A DNA stretch of 64,000 nucleotides from Polynucleobacter sp. 71A-WALBACH (GTDB taxonomy: Bacteria; Pseudomonadota; Gammaproteobacteria; Burkholderiales; Burkholderiaceae). This document shows positions 33,118-43,885 of this stretch, piece by piece. A program made the position numbers and the translations under genes. The DNA lies in assembly GCF_018882365.1 (NCBI RefSeq), contig NZ_JACVOP010000003.1, positions 1-64,000 of the forward strand, read 5' to 3'. Within the stretch, counting starts at the first letter, position 1; every line of letters begins with the position of its first letter. The notes beneath the pieces were generated by a model. The model saw only the letters and a list, made by a program, of their open reading frames with translations. It had not been told where the DNA came from and did not search any database.

Positions 33118-34869
33118 TTAACTTGCTAACTCCTCGTGCTGGACGATTTGAAGAATTTCCATTACCTTCTCCCAAAACTCTGCTGCGCCATCTTCCAGAA
33201 ATCGTTGTGGATAACGCAGAATTGCCGCATCACTGGATAGCGCAAATCCTGAAAGCATTTTTTGACTGGCTAAACTCATGCAGGTTTGTGCAATGGATAC
33301 ATGCTCTTCAATCAGGTCATCTGGGGCTTGAATGAGAACTGCATCATGCACGGGCGCACACAAAGTAATATCGTTTTCCACCATCAAAATGCAAGCAATA
33401 CGCAATAACTCAGAAGCATTAGCCTGCATAGGGAAGTTGCGTAGACTGCGTGGATTGAGATCTGATTGAACATTCAAATTCCATCCATAGAGCGTGGTAA
33501 CCCTGTTTGCACTGACAGTATGGTTATAAAAGTTATCTGACCAATCCCAAAACTTGCAATAAACACGACGATGAATATCAAGGAGTTGCTTGGCACGAAT
33601 CTTAGGTTGCTTAATGCGTAGCGCTAAGGCGTCTGCACCCATGCCATACTGGGTTGCTAAGACACATTGCTTATATTGCTCGCGCTCAGCAGCATGGGAT
33701 TTCTTGGTTGCATCCTGTGGAACCGCTCCTGCTTGCTTTGCAAAGGCGAGATAGGGATCGCCACTCATATAGGCGGCTTTCATATTCTCATCATTTGACA
33801 GTGCCGCCGCTATCCCAAACTCTTGCTGACTCCAATCTATATACGCGATTGGTAGCCCTGGCTTTGGCTGGATTAATCCACGCGCCCATTTGCTTAATCC
33901 AAATATAAATTTTGTTGTCGAGGGTTGGTTGCGACCAGTAATAGAGCTAAAGGGCGATAGCAGGCAGCGATTACGACCATCGAGTCCAACTTGTAAGGCA
34001 TTAAGTCGCATCTTCCCAAGGCTGTCGCGCAGGTTACGAAGCGGTGCCAAGATAGGGAAGGTCTTAGCCATGGTTTTGAATGTTTCATCATCCAAGGCCA
34101 GTCTGCCACTTGCTAATCTAGGCCAGCGTATGTTCTGCACCTTTAAATATTCTTCAAATAATGATTCTTTGAAGCTGCCATTTACGTAAACGCCGTAATT
34201 TTGGTCAATATCTTCAATTAACTTGGCTTTAATTGCATCCCAATGTACGCAAAGGTCTTGATAAAGCTCAAAATCAATCGGCACACCAGTTGATTCCATG
34301 ATCGCTAATGCAATGTTGTATCGTCCGCGTAATAGTGCCCTTGGTAAATCTAATAGCGGCGCCATGGCATCTAAAAGATGTTTTAAAGAATCTACGTCGC
34401 TTTGGCAGTATTCAATAAGTTGTTGCTTTTCAAGCTCTGTAAATGGGCTGCCTCGTAGCGCAAGATCGCGCATTTCTGTTTTATGAGTGCCCTCAATTGA
34501 GGGGAGCCCAAAGAACTGTAGTGCGCCCAATAATGAGCGGCCAAATGGAAGGGTGGTGCCATTGGTGAGGTTTCTAAACTCGGTATACAGATCAAGAACG
34601 TAGTCTGGCCATGACCAACCTAGCGCGTCGTAACAACCCATTTCTGCGCTTGCATAAAAAGCCACCAAAATTGCTTTTGGATTTTCCCTGAAAGGGTGGT
34701 CATCCATTGCGTAGAGTTCGTCAGCCCAGATACGCTTATATTCACCTGTACTAGTGTTGTAGGAAACCATACAAATCACTTGAATGGGATTGCCTTCAAT
34801 TCCTCCTATTTGCCTGAATTCAAAATCGATGAGGATGAATTCATAGTCTGATAGATTATTGAGGCCCAT
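33118..34869 (-). CDS. Family A DNA polymerase, phage type
   Basis: 583 residues, much shorter than bacterial DNA polymerase I. The N-terminal 3'-5' exonuclease fold starts with IDFEF (Asp15 and Glu17). The polymerase domain has motif A (YIDWSQQEFGIAAAL, Asp345), a motif-B-like region (REQYKQCVLATQYGMGADAL), and motif C VHDAVL with Asp509. No 5' nuclease domain. Such polymerases replicate phage and satellite genomes. The start codon lies one base after the stop of the upstream unknown gene, so the two are coupled. Confidence 0.9.
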   Translation of the reverse strand: MGLNNLSDYEFILIDFEFRQIGGIEGNPIQVICMVSYNTSTGEYKRIWADELYAMDDHPFRENPKAILVAFYASAEMGCYDALGWSWPDYVLDLYTEFRNLTNGTTLPFGRSLLGALQFFGLPSIEGTHKTEMRDLALRGSPFTELEKQQLIEYCQSDVDSLKHLLDAMAPLLDLPRALLRGRYNIALAIMESTGVPIDFELYQDLCVHWDAIKAKLIEDIDQNYGVYVNGSFKESLFEEYLKVQNIRWPRLASGRLALDDETFKTMAKTFPILAPLRNLRDSLGKMRLNALQVGLDGRNRCLLSPFSSITGRNQPSTTKFIFGLSKWARGLIQPKPGLPIAYIDWSQQEFGIAAALSNDENMKAAYMSGDPYLAFAKQAGAVPQDATKKSHAAEREQYKQCVLATQYGMGADALALRIKQPKIRAKQLLDIHRRVYCKFWDWSDNFYNHTVSANRVTTLYGWNLNVQSDLNPRSLRNFPMQANASELLRIACILMVENDITLCAPVHDAVLIQAPDDLIEEHVSIAQTCMSLASQKMLSGFALSSDAAILRYPQRFLEDGAAEFWEKVMEILQIVQHEELAS

Positions 34870-34870
34870 A

Positions 34871-35437
34871 TCAAACCCTACCTTCTAATTGCTTGATGTA
34901 AGGATGATCTGGGCTGGAGATGACATTATTTAAAAAAACTGCTTGAATAAGCTCAGGCATTGTCTGGTCAGGCCAATGGGGGTCTCCGAGATTATTTGCC
35001 GCCTTAATGATTGTGTATTGCTGGGCATTCATATCGGACTCGATACGAACCCACTCATTCTCGGCAATTTGTATTGCTTGAATACAAGTCACATTCCATA
35101 GATTCGGCCGCCCACTAAGTTCCGGAATTGGCTGGGCAATGATTTTTGGGACTCCAGCGTTATCCACTGCCAATCGAAGCAACTTTGGGGTGGCAGCTTT
35201 GCCTAAATAACCTGCCACAGCATGCGTTGCAATATAGGTCTCGCCACTATCCTTATCCTCCACAATCAAAACAGGCACTTGATAGCTTGGATCCGGGTGC
35301 ACCCTGGAGAATCGGTGCTTATTTAATTTGCCAAATGATGGCTTGGTTGGTAGCTTTACACCCCCTATGGTATTGGAGTATCCATCGGGAAGACGGAGAT
35401 TGTCGAGCCAAGAAGGTTCATTAACTTTCTGTGTCAT
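34871..35437 (-). CDS. Hypothetical protein upstream of the polymerase
   Basis: 188 residues, not recognised. It starts with MTQKVNEPSWLDNLRLPDG behind a perfect GGAGG. Its end, YIKQLEGRV, is one base from the polymerase ATG, and its start overlaps the previous gene by 4 bases. No membrane segment. Tight coupling on both sides suggests it works with the polymerase, perhaps in replication of the element. That is inference. Confidence 0.7.
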   Translation of the reverse strand: MTQKVNEPSWLDNLRLPDGYSNTIGGVKLPTKPSFGKLNKHRFSRVHPDPSYQVPVLIVEDKDSGETYIATHAVAGYLGKAATPKLLRLAVDNAGVPKIIAQPIPELSGRPNLWNVTCIQAIQIAENEWVRIESDMNAQQYTIIKAANNLGDPHWPDQTMPELIQAVFLNNVISSPDHPYIKQLEGRV

Positions 35438-35715
35438 GCGACCTCCTTAGATGAAAGAAGTGCCCCAACTTGTTTAATGCTTGACTCTTGTTTTAATGCA
35501 TTAGTTCCAACTGCGTAAACCACCTCATCAAAATGATTTGCATCAATTAATGTGCGGCCGGTTGGGCATAAGAGGGCTGAAGCTTGAATAAGAAGATTCT
35601 TATTTTTCCTGATAAACCATTGAAGGCTCGCTTCGCTAGGGAAAATATGTGTGCGACCATCGGATATGTAATCCTTCGGTGTCTGTAATAGACTTAAATC
35701 ATTTGTATGTAACAT
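35434..35715 (-). CDS. Small hypothetical protein of the integrative element
   Basis: 93 residues from ATG 35715, behind AGAGG with 6-base spacing; the open frame up to 35775 is not needed. The central part, IFPSEASLQWFIRKNKNLLI, resembles a small helical DNA-binding or recognition domain but no family is certain. Overlaps the next gene by 4 bases. Possibly an accessory replication or excision factor. Confidence 0.6.
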   Translation of the reverse strand: MLHTNDLSLLQTPKDYISDGRTHIFPSEASLQWFIRKNKNLLIQASALLCPTGRTLIDANHFDEVVYAVGTNALKQESSIKQVGALLSSKEVA

Positions 35716-35867
35716 TAAATGCCTCTTAGTGTAAAAAGAAATACCTTGTAGTAACGAGGTTTCCGACCCCGGCACCTAGTTAATTAGCTTGGTGCATCGT
35801 GATCCTAAGAGTTTTATGCTGTTTTAAATATCATCAAAATGCAGCATTTCGGAGGTATCTTTTTCTA

Positions 35868-36473
35868 CTAAACCCTATTTTTGGTAGGTCTAGTTTTTCT
35901 TTTGGGGAATGGATCAAATCCTTTAAGCTTAATTATTTCAGCGGTTATTTCATTCCAAATTTCAGAAATTTCTGATGAGTTAATTTTGTATCGGTTTTGA
36001 ATATTTTCAAATGCTCGAGCGTGAGTAAGTTTGCCTTTTCCTTTTATTAATTCCCGCGTAACTAGGGTATAAATCATTCTCTTCTGGGAAAGAATAAATT
36101 GCTGGTGCAGTCCTTTCTTTTGCTTCAGTGAGGATTTGAAATTTTCTAGAATGTAGGCAAGAATTGGCATGTATGAGGGATGCATCTCAACTTGGCTATT
36201 GAGAAGTTCGCACAATTCCTTTGTTGAATTCTTGATGAAGGCAAACTGGAATGCGATGTAGTATGGTTCCGGATCTATAAATTTACTAACCTGCTGTATT
36301 CCATTTGGTTCTGCGGTGCCCCAGCTTACTTCTGCAGAGCTGGGAAGCACACGTGGCTTAATAATCTGCCTCTTGCTTGATTCCGTGCTACCTCTAAAAA
36401 AGTGGGTTGAAATAATCGGTTCAGATGCGGCTTTATAGGCCTGTTCAAGTTTTTCGTAAATCTCAGGAATCAT
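35868..36473 (-). CDS. Hypothetical protein overlapping the integrase gene
   Basis: 201 residues, not recognised. Charged and mostly helical, with a lysine/arginine-rich end (PFPKRKTRPTKNRV) that could contact DNA. It overlaps the end of the integrase gene by 11 bases, so the two are co-transcribed. Could be an excision or replication partner. The 152 bases after it hold a partial hairpin (GCACCTAG...GGTGC) but no gene. Confidence 0.6.
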   Translation of the reverse strand: MIPEIYEKLEQAYKAASEPIISTHFFRGSTESSKRQIIKPRVLPSSAEVSWGTAEPNGIQQVSKFIDPEPYYIAFQFAFIKNSTKELCELLNSQVEMHPSYMPILAYILENFKSSLKQKKGLHQQFILSQKRMIYTLVTRELIKGKGKLTHARAFENIQNRYKINSSEISEIWNEITAEIIKLKGFDPFPKRKTRPTKNRV

Positions 36474-37479
36474 TGCCTATATCTCCTAATACTCGATTAA
36501 CTAGCGCGCTTTTGTGTTCGGTTGCTAGATGGCTATACCTTTTGGTGACACTTAGATTACGATGCCCAAGTACATCACCTATTTCGAGAAGCGTAGCACC
36601 GTTTTGAGCAAGATATGAAGCGCAGGTATGTCTGAGGTCGTGGAAGCGAAAATTTTTGATCCTTGCTTGTTTTAAAGCTTCTCTCCACACCCAATCAAAG
36701 TGGTATGCAGCATCCGGCCTTAAAGTTGAAGCAAATACAAGTTTGGATTCTGTAGTTTTAAATTTCTCAAGCTCTTGTAATACTGCTGGAACTAATGGGA
36801 GGGTCTTTCTATCGCCATTTTTAGTTCTGTGAATGGCGGCTTCAGCTCTTTCGCAATCAATATCGCCCCATTTGAGGCGCTTTAATTCTCCGCTACGAGC
36901 CCCAGTGGTTAGGGCTAAGAGGGTTAGAAGGTATAGTTTTGGCCACTTAGATTGTTTGCATGCATTGAGTAACGTAATACGTTCATCTTTATCCAAAAAA
37001 CGAACAACTTCGTTGTGTTCGGGTGATTTTTCAATTCCCTTGCATGGGTTGGACCAGCCTTTTGGGGCTATACGTTTTTTAATGCACCAAGTAAATAGAG
37101 CTGCCATGGTAGCCACATATCTATTAAGTGTGGCGGCGGTATAAGGTTTATTCTTGGCTTTATAGATGGAATTTCCATCGGCGTCTTTGCCTGCGTAGTA
37201 ACGAGGTTTTTTGCTCGAGAGCTCCTCAATTGCGTAAAAAATATGGTCTTCATCAACCTCTATAAGGGTGAGATGGCCAATTTTGGCTTGCCACCATGCC
37301 ATGCGCTGGGCGCGACTCTCGTCACGGCCCTCATAGGCAGCCATATATGCATCAATTGCTTGGAAGATAGTTATGAGGCCTGAGCGCTCATAAAGAGCGG
37401 GGCGACTGCTTGTGCCAGTTTGCAACGTGCCGGAAATCACTGTTGCAGGCCCACTGGCGGGCGTTGTAGAACGATTCAT
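36463..37479 (-). CDS. Tyrosine recombinase/integrase of the island
   Basis: 338 residues with all catalytic residues: Arg195 in TTGARSGELKRLKW, Lys220 region RTKNGDRKT, HDLRH (His280, Arg283), His306 in LGHRNLS and the nucleophile Tyr315 in TKRYSHL. An N-terminal SAM-like DNA-binding domain precedes it. It should insert and excise the island at the 3' part of tRNA-Asn, whose gene starts 83 bases upstream on the same strand; readthrough from the tRNA promoter could therefore express the integrase while the element is integrated. AAGGG lies 6 bases before the start. Confidence 0.95.
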   Translation of the reverse strand: MNRSTTPASGPATVISGTLQTGTSSRPALYERSGLITIFQAIDAYMAAYEGRDESRAQRMAWWQAKIGHLTLIEVDEDHIFYAIEELSSKKPRYYAGKDADGNSIYKAKNKPYTAATLNRYVATMAALFTWCIKKRIAPKGWSNPCKGIEKSPEHNEVVRFLDKDERITLLNACKQSKWPKLYLLTLLALTTGARSGELKRLKWGDIDCERAEAAIHRTKNGDRKTLPLVPAVLQELEKFKTTESKLVFASTLRPDAAYHFDWVWREALKQARIKNFRFHDLRHTCASYLAQNGATLLEIGDVLGHRNLSVTKRYSHLATEHKSALVNRVLGDIGNDS

Positions 37480-37499
37480 TTTAGACCCTTACTTATGTC

Positions 37500-37521
37500 G
37501 TCCGCCTTTTCACCGGCGGAC
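37500..37521. repeat. Hairpin between tRNA-Asn and integrase
   Basis: GTCCGCC and GGCGGAC pair across an 8-base loop. It lies 20 bases upstream of the integrase start and about 40 bases after the tRNA end. It could be a tRNA transcription terminator, an integrase operator, or part of the arm-type sites; there is no T-run. Confidence 0.35.
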
Positions 37522-37557
37522 TGAAGTGGGAGTCTAGAAAGTCCCGTTACTACTAGG

Positions 37558-37608
37558 TATTTGGCTCCTCGACCTGGGCTCGAACCAGGGACCTACGGAT
37601 TAACAGTC
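37558..37608. repeat. Right attachment site within tRNA-Asn (51-bp direct repeat)
   Basis: Identical over 51 bases to 377-427. It covers the tRNA from CCA to just past the anticodon loop, plus a few bases outside. Integration here keeps the tRNA whole because the island brings an identical 3' part. Confidence 0.92.
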
Positions 37609-37637
37609 CGGCGCTCTACCAACTGAGCTATCGAGGA
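37562..37637 (-). tRNA. tRNA-Asn (GTT)
   Basis: The minus strand folds as a full cloverleaf: acceptor TCCTCGA paired with TCGAGGA, D-arm, anticodon loop CTGTTAA with GTT, T-arm GGTTCGAACCC-like, encoded CCA. 76 nucleotides. It is the integration site of the island to its left. Confidence 0.96.
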
Positions 37638-37658
37638 ATAAGCCGATATTATAGCAAG

Positions 37659-38543
37659 ATGAAATCATCTACTCCAAGTTCTGTGCAGATCCCTAAAGTA
37701 TTGACCATCGCCGGGTCTGATAGTGGCGGTGGCGCAGGCATCCAGGCTGACCTCAAGGTCATTACAGCCTTGGGCGGATACGGGATGACAGTCATCACAG
37801 CTATAACCGCCCAGAACACTTTAGGGGTGAGCCGCATTCAGGATATCGACCTTGATGTGGTTGAGGCTCAGATCGATGCGGTATTGATGGATATTGGGGT
37901 CGACATCGTCAAAATTGGCATGTTGGCCAGCCCAGAAATCGTTCGAACTGTGGCTTTGGCTCTGAAGCGCCATGGGGTCAAAAGAATCGTTTTAGACCCT
38001 GTATTAAGAGCCACTTCCGGTGCCAGTCTTGGTGGTGACGATACCGCCCAAGCCATGATCGCCGATCTATTTCCGATGGCAACGTTGATCACCCCTAACT
38101 TAGAGGAGGCGTCCTTGCTTTTGGGTAGGGAGCTTAAAGGGCCGCAAGACTTTAAGTTGGCTGCGGAAGAGTTGCTCGATATGGGCCCTCAGGCTGTGTT
38201 GATCAAGGGTGGCCATCTGGATGCTACCCACACTCAGCTGACTGATTTTCTGATGTGGCGAACTATGGAAGATGGTCTTGAAGTAGTTCAGTCAAAAGAA
38301 TTTAAGCACTACCGCGTGAATACCGCCAATACCCATGGCACTGGTTGCTCTTTAGCATCTGCTATCGCGACCTATTTAGCGGATGGGCATGATCTTACTC
38401 ATGCGGTTGCCAAGGCAATCTCTTACGTTGAAGCTGGACTAGAGGCTGGACGTTTCTTAAGTATTGGCGAAGGTCCTGGACCCTTGTGGCATATGCATGA
38501 TTTTTATCCAACGGCGTTGCCAGAGGAAGAGGGCAAATACTAA
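37659..38543 (+). CDS. thiD: Hydroxymethylpyrimidine/phosphomethylpyrimidine kinase
   Basis: 294 residues. [20 protein letters not shown] at the N-terminus and [14 protein letters not shown] near the C-terminus are the ATP and phosphate-binding signatures of ThiD. It phosphorylates the pyrimidine moiety of thiamine twice in the cytoplasm. It diverges from the tRNA and converges on thiE; a 9-bp inverted repeat (AAAACTTAA, TTAAGTTTT) joins the two ends at 38542-38584. Confidence 0.95.
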   Translation: MKSSTPSSVQIPKVLTIAGSDSGGGAGIQADLKVITALGGYGMTVITAITAQNTLGVSRIQDIDLDVVEAQIDAVLMDIGVDIVKIGMLASPEIVRTVALALKRHGVKRIVLDPVLRATSGASLGGDDTAQAMIADLFPMATLITPNLEEASLLLGRELKGPQDFKLAAEELLDMGPQAVLIKGGHLDATHTQLTDFLMWRTMEDGLEVVQSKEFKHYRVNTANTHGTGCSLASAIATYLADGHDLTHAVAKAISYVEAGLEAGRFLSIGEGPGPLWHMHDFYPTALPEEEGKY

Positions 38544-38575
38544 AACTTAAAGCAGGACGCTATGCATCTCTGGAC

Positions 38576-39502
38576 TTAAGTTTTCATCAGCTCTTGTAGC
38601 CGCTTGACGGCTTCTTTAGGGTCACTTGCCCCATTAATAGCCCTCACTACGGCAACAGAGCCAACACCACTTTGAGCTACCGCATGGATACTGGTCTCAT
38701 CGATACCGCCAATAGCTACTAAAGGGTAGTGATTCATCAGCTTAGCGTATTTATAGAGACGACCCAAACCTTGGGGGGCTGTAGTCATCTTTTTGAGATT
38801 GGTAGGAAACACAGCACCCATGGCGATATAACTTGGGCAAAAGCGATCTGCACACACCATCTCAGCATAACCGTGTGTACTCAAGCCTAAGCGTATACCT
38901 TCTGATCGAATGGCATCCAAATCTGCAGTCTCTAAATCTTCTTGCCCTAAGTGAATGCCATATGCGCCAGCTTCAATCGCCTCTTGCCAATAATCATTAA
39001 TAAAGAGTAGAGTTTTGCTGCCTTTAACGGCATGAACAGATTGCGCTATCTGCTTGCGAATGAGTTTTTGATCATTCGATTTCAGGCGCAGTTGCACAGT
39101 TGGCACTTCAGCCTCGACCATGCGCTCAACCCAATCCGCATCGGGCATCACAGCATATAGACCTAAACGCTTAGGACACTCCGCAAAGGCATTGGGATTC
39201 ATATTGCGAGTCCAGGGAAGCAAATCAAAATGCTCAGGTCTGGAGGGCCATTTAAATGGATTAAATCCACCATCTTGGTGAACCATGCGAGACCATGCCT
39301 TACCTAAGACTTTGGCATCACATTCTATAAAGCCCATTTCAATTGCAGCAACTGTGCCCGCTAACTCGTAGTGATCAGCGGCATGCTCGTTATCAATTTT
39401 TGGGGGTGGAGATGCGAAGCTATATGCTGGAATCGGAATGCATAAATCTTCCTTGCTATGCGCAGCAATAATTTGGTCAGCAAGATCGCGAACTAAGCTC
39501 AT
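38576..39502 (-). CDS. thiE: Thiamine phosphate synthase with N-terminal extension
   Basis: 308 residues. The ThiE barrel occupies about residues 110-308: VPTVQLRLKSND, FINDYWQEAIEAGAYGIHLGQEDL, GLSTHGYAE, MGAVFPT and VAIGGI. It joins the pyrimidine and thiazole phosphates. The first 105 residues are an extension that ordinary ThiE lacks; similar extensions occur in Burkholderiales. It is the last gene of the minus-strand thiamine operon, 12 bases after thiG. Confidence 0.93.
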   Translation of the reverse strand: MSLVRDLADQIIAAHSKEDLCIPIPAYSFASPPPKIDNEHAADHYELAGTVAAIEMGFIECDAKVLGKAWSRMVHQDGGFNPFKWPSRPEHFDLLPWTRNMNPNAFAECPKRLGLYAVMPDADWVERMVEAEVPTVQLRLKSNDQKLIRKQIAQSVHAVKGSKTLLFINDYWQEAIEAGAYGIHLGQEDLETADLDAIRSEGIRLGLSTHGYAEMVCADRFCPSYIAMGAVFPTNLKKMTTAPQGLGRLYKYAKLMNHYPLVAIGGIDETSIHAVAQSGVGSVAVVRAINGASDPKEAVKRLQELMKT

Positions 39503-39514
39503 CAGTTTCGCTCG

Positions 39515-40333
39515 TTAACTTTGATGCCAGAAAGGTGTGCCAACTAATGGTGTGCTGGCTTGAGCCGACTGCTGGGCTTTCATGGCACCAGAAAGATAAG
39601 CGCTACGGCCAGCATCTACTGCCATCGCAAATGCTTTAGCCATCGCTACGGGATCATCGGCCAATGCTACTGCGGTGTTCAATAACACGCCATCAAAACC
39701 CCATTCCATGACAGCGCATGCATGCGAGGGAAGGCCTAGGCCTGCATCAACCAAGAGAGGCACATTTAAGCGATCTCGTAGGAGTTTTAATGCATAAGGA
39801 TTTAAAGGGCCTTGACCTGTTCCGATGGGTGCGGCCCAAGGCATCACGGCCTGGCAGCCTACATCAACTAAGCGCTGACACAAAATCAGATCCTCAGTGC
39901 AATAAGGCAATACTTTGAAACCATCTTTAATTAAAGTTTCAGCTGTAGAGACTAAGCGCAAGGTATCGGGTTGTAAGGTGTAGTCATCACCAATGAGTTC
40001 AAGCTTAATCCAGTGGGTTTCAAAAACCTCACGTGCCATCTGCGCAGTAGCGATCACTTCTTTTGGGCTGTGACATCCTGCGGTATTGGGTAGGACCGGT
40101 ACAGCCATTTTTTTGAGCAAGTCCCAAAAGCCTGAATGCGCTTCTGCAGTAGACGTGCCTTGCCTACGAAGGCTCACTGTAATCATGCCGGGGTTGGATT
40201 GCTTTACAGCATTCTCCAAAACTTGTGGAGATGGATAACGGGATGTCCCAAGCAATAAACGGCTAGCAAAGGTCTCGCCATACAGTACCAATGGATCTGC
40301 TGTATGGGAGGGGTTTAATAAGCGGGCGGTCAT
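39515..40333 (-). CDS. thiG: Thiazole synthase
   Basis: 272 residues from ATG 40333; a TTG at 40342 is in frame. [11 protein letters not shown] and [11 protein letters not shown] with the Schiff-base lysine, [20 protein letters not shown], and the phosphate site [11 protein letters not shown] identify ThiG. It forms the thiazole ring with ThiS thiocarboxylate and glycine imine from ThiO. Between thiS and thiE in the operon. Confidence 0.95.
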   Translation of the reverse strand: MTARLLNPSHTADPLVLYGETFASRLLLGTSRYPSPQVLENAVKQSNPGMITVSLRRQGTSTAEAHSGFWDLLKKMAVPVLPNTAGCHSPKEVIATAQMAREVFETHWIKLELIGDDYTLQPDTLRLVSTAETLIKDGFKVLPYCTEDLILCQRLVDVGCQAVMPWAAPIGTGQGPLNPYALKLLRDRLNVPLLVDAGLGLPSHACAVMEWGFDGVLLNTAVALADDPVAMAKAFAMAVDAGRSAYLSGAMKAQQSAQASTPLVGTPFWHQS

Positions 40334-40377
40334 GTGGATCAATTACTGGTGTATTTATTTCTTCATTTTTGTCTGAG

Positions 40378-40575
40378 TTAGCCGCCAGTTACTGGCGCGA
40401 TGACTTCCAGCTCATCGCCTTCATGCAACACTTCTTCAGCATGCCTAGTCTTGGGAACGAATTCATAATTAATGGCAACCGCAAATGGTGGACGAGCATC
40501 GATGAGTGATAAAACATCATCAATCGTGCTGTTATCTGGCACCTCTGTTGCAACTTGATTTACCATTATGCGCAT
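40378..40575 (-). CDS. thiS: Sulfur carrier protein ThiS
   Basis: 65 residues ending in the obligatory Gly-Gly (VIAPVTGG). ATG 40575 is preferred over the ATG at 40566 because it keeps the whole first beta strand (MRIMVNQVATEVPD), though the second would give a neat TAATG overlap with thiO. It carries sulfur as a thiocarboxylate for ThiG. No thiF is nearby. Confidence 0.93.
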   Translation of the reverse strand: MRIMVNQVATEVPDNSTIDDVLSLIDARPPFAVAINYEFVPKTRHAEEVLHEGDELEVIAPVTGG

Positions 40576-41726
40576 GCACTTAACTCCTTATGGGCAGTCG
40601 CAGTTGTTACCTGTAAACCCAAGTTCATGGCGGTAGGGCTAGTACCAGAGCTCAATAGCTCAAGGGCACAATCAAGAACAGCTGGCGAGATCATGAAGCC
40701 ATGACGATACAGTCCATTGATCATCATCAAACTCGCAGTGTTGGACTTTTGCTCTACACAAATTTCAGGAAGATTATCTTTGAGTGTGGGGCGACATTGT
40801 GTTGCCATCTCCAAAATACGCGCTTCGGCAAAGCCGCTATGCACCGTATAAACCGCACTGAGTAATTCCATGGCTGAGCGTACGCTCATTGGCGATAGGT
40901 CTTCTGACTCAATCTCAGTTGCACCAACCACATAGACATCATCTTCTTTTGGGGCAATATAGATTGGGTAGCGCGGATGAATTAGGCGGGTAGGGCGTCG
41001 CAACTTAACTTCTGGTGCATAAAGACGAATGACTTCGCCACGCACGCCGCGTAAATTTTTGGATGCGTCACCATCACCAAGGTGCCCCCAAGAATTTTTG
41101 GCCCCAAGGCCACGACAGTCGATGACCCAATCAAAACCATTGTCTTTGTAGCGAAGTTGCTCTGGATCAACGGATTGATGCCAATGGCAGGGCACCTTCA
41201 TCAAGGTGAGCTCTACTAATAGGGCCTCCAACAGCTGGCGATTATCTAATTGACCCTCATTCGGCAGATACAGGCCTTGAGTAAAACGATCAGCAACGCC
41301 GGGTTCGATTTCTGCAAGCGATTGGCCATCGAGATGGACGGGTTTAGAAAGTGAATTATTGCGATCGCAATTTCTTTCTAGGTGAGAAGCAAAACGTTCT
41401 GCATCACTGGCATCTTGACGGTGCCACAAGATCAAAGTGCCATCTTGCTGAAAATAGACTGGCTTGGCTAATTCATTGATGATTTGTTTCCAGCGTGGCA
41501 GGCTATGAACACCCATACGAACCACGTTATTTTCAGTAATAGCGGATTCTGCTAGTGGCGCCAACATAGCAGCAGCGATTCGGGCAGCTGAATCGGTGGC
41601 ATCTGAAGCGCCTTTCTCAAACAGCTCAACTTGAGCTCCTCGCTTAGCAAGTGCGACCGCTAGCAACCGGCCCATCAGGCCGGCGCCAACGATGGCATAT
41701 TTGCCGTTTGAGAATGCGTTTTTCAC
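40566..41726 (-). CDS. thiO: Glycine oxidase ThiO
   Basis: 386 residues beginning with a GTG immediately after the thiC stop codon. FAD-binding GAGLMGRLLAVALAKRG at the N-terminus, and FAD-oxidoreductase end MINGLYRHGFMISPAV. ThiO oxidises glycine to the imine used for the thiazole, the oxygen-dependent alternative to ThiH, as expected for an aerobe. Confidence 0.93.
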   Translation of the reverse strand: MKNAFSNGKYAIVGAGLMGRLLAVALAKRGAQVELFEKGASDATDSAARIAAAMLAPLAESAITENNVVRMGVHSLPRWKQIINELAKPVYFQQDGTLILWHRQDASDAERFASHLERNCDRNNSLSKPVHLDGQSLAEIEPGVADRFTQGLYLPNEGQLDNRQLLEALLVELTLMKVPCHWHQSVDPEQLRYKDNGFDWVIDCRGLGAKNSWGHLGDGDASKNLRGVRGEVIRLYAPEVKLRRPTRLIHPRYPIYIAPKEDDVYVVGATEIESEDLSPMSVRSAMELLSAVYTVHSGFAEARILEMATQCRPTLKDNLPEICVEQKSNTASLMMINGLYRHGFMISPAVLDCALELLSSGTSPTAMNLGLQVTTATAHKELSACA

Positions 41727-43804
<2,078 letters not shown>

Positions 43805-43885
43805 TCATCCTTAGAGCTAATTTAACCACGAAATGACTTTCAGTTGGATGATCAAAATCAAGTCGTCAATTCGATTCAGGATGAT

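Larger units (their letters stand above)
428..37608. mobile_element. Genomic island of about 37 kb integrated in tRNA-Asn
   Basis: The interval between the two 51-bp repeats contains a tyrosine integrase next to the intact tRNA, a phage-like replication/packaging block, and about 30 kb of catabolic genes in self-contained modules, each with its own regulator. Outside it are an IS30 relic and, on the right, typical core genes. No conjugation genes and no phage structural genes are visible, so transfer would depend on a helper. The boundaries are directly visible; the mode of mobility is inferred. Confidence 0.85.

Noticed and set aside
38542-38584. Terminator between thiD and thiE
   Set aside because: The 9-bp inverted repeat is AT-rich with a 25-base loop and overlaps the thiE stop codon; too weak to call.
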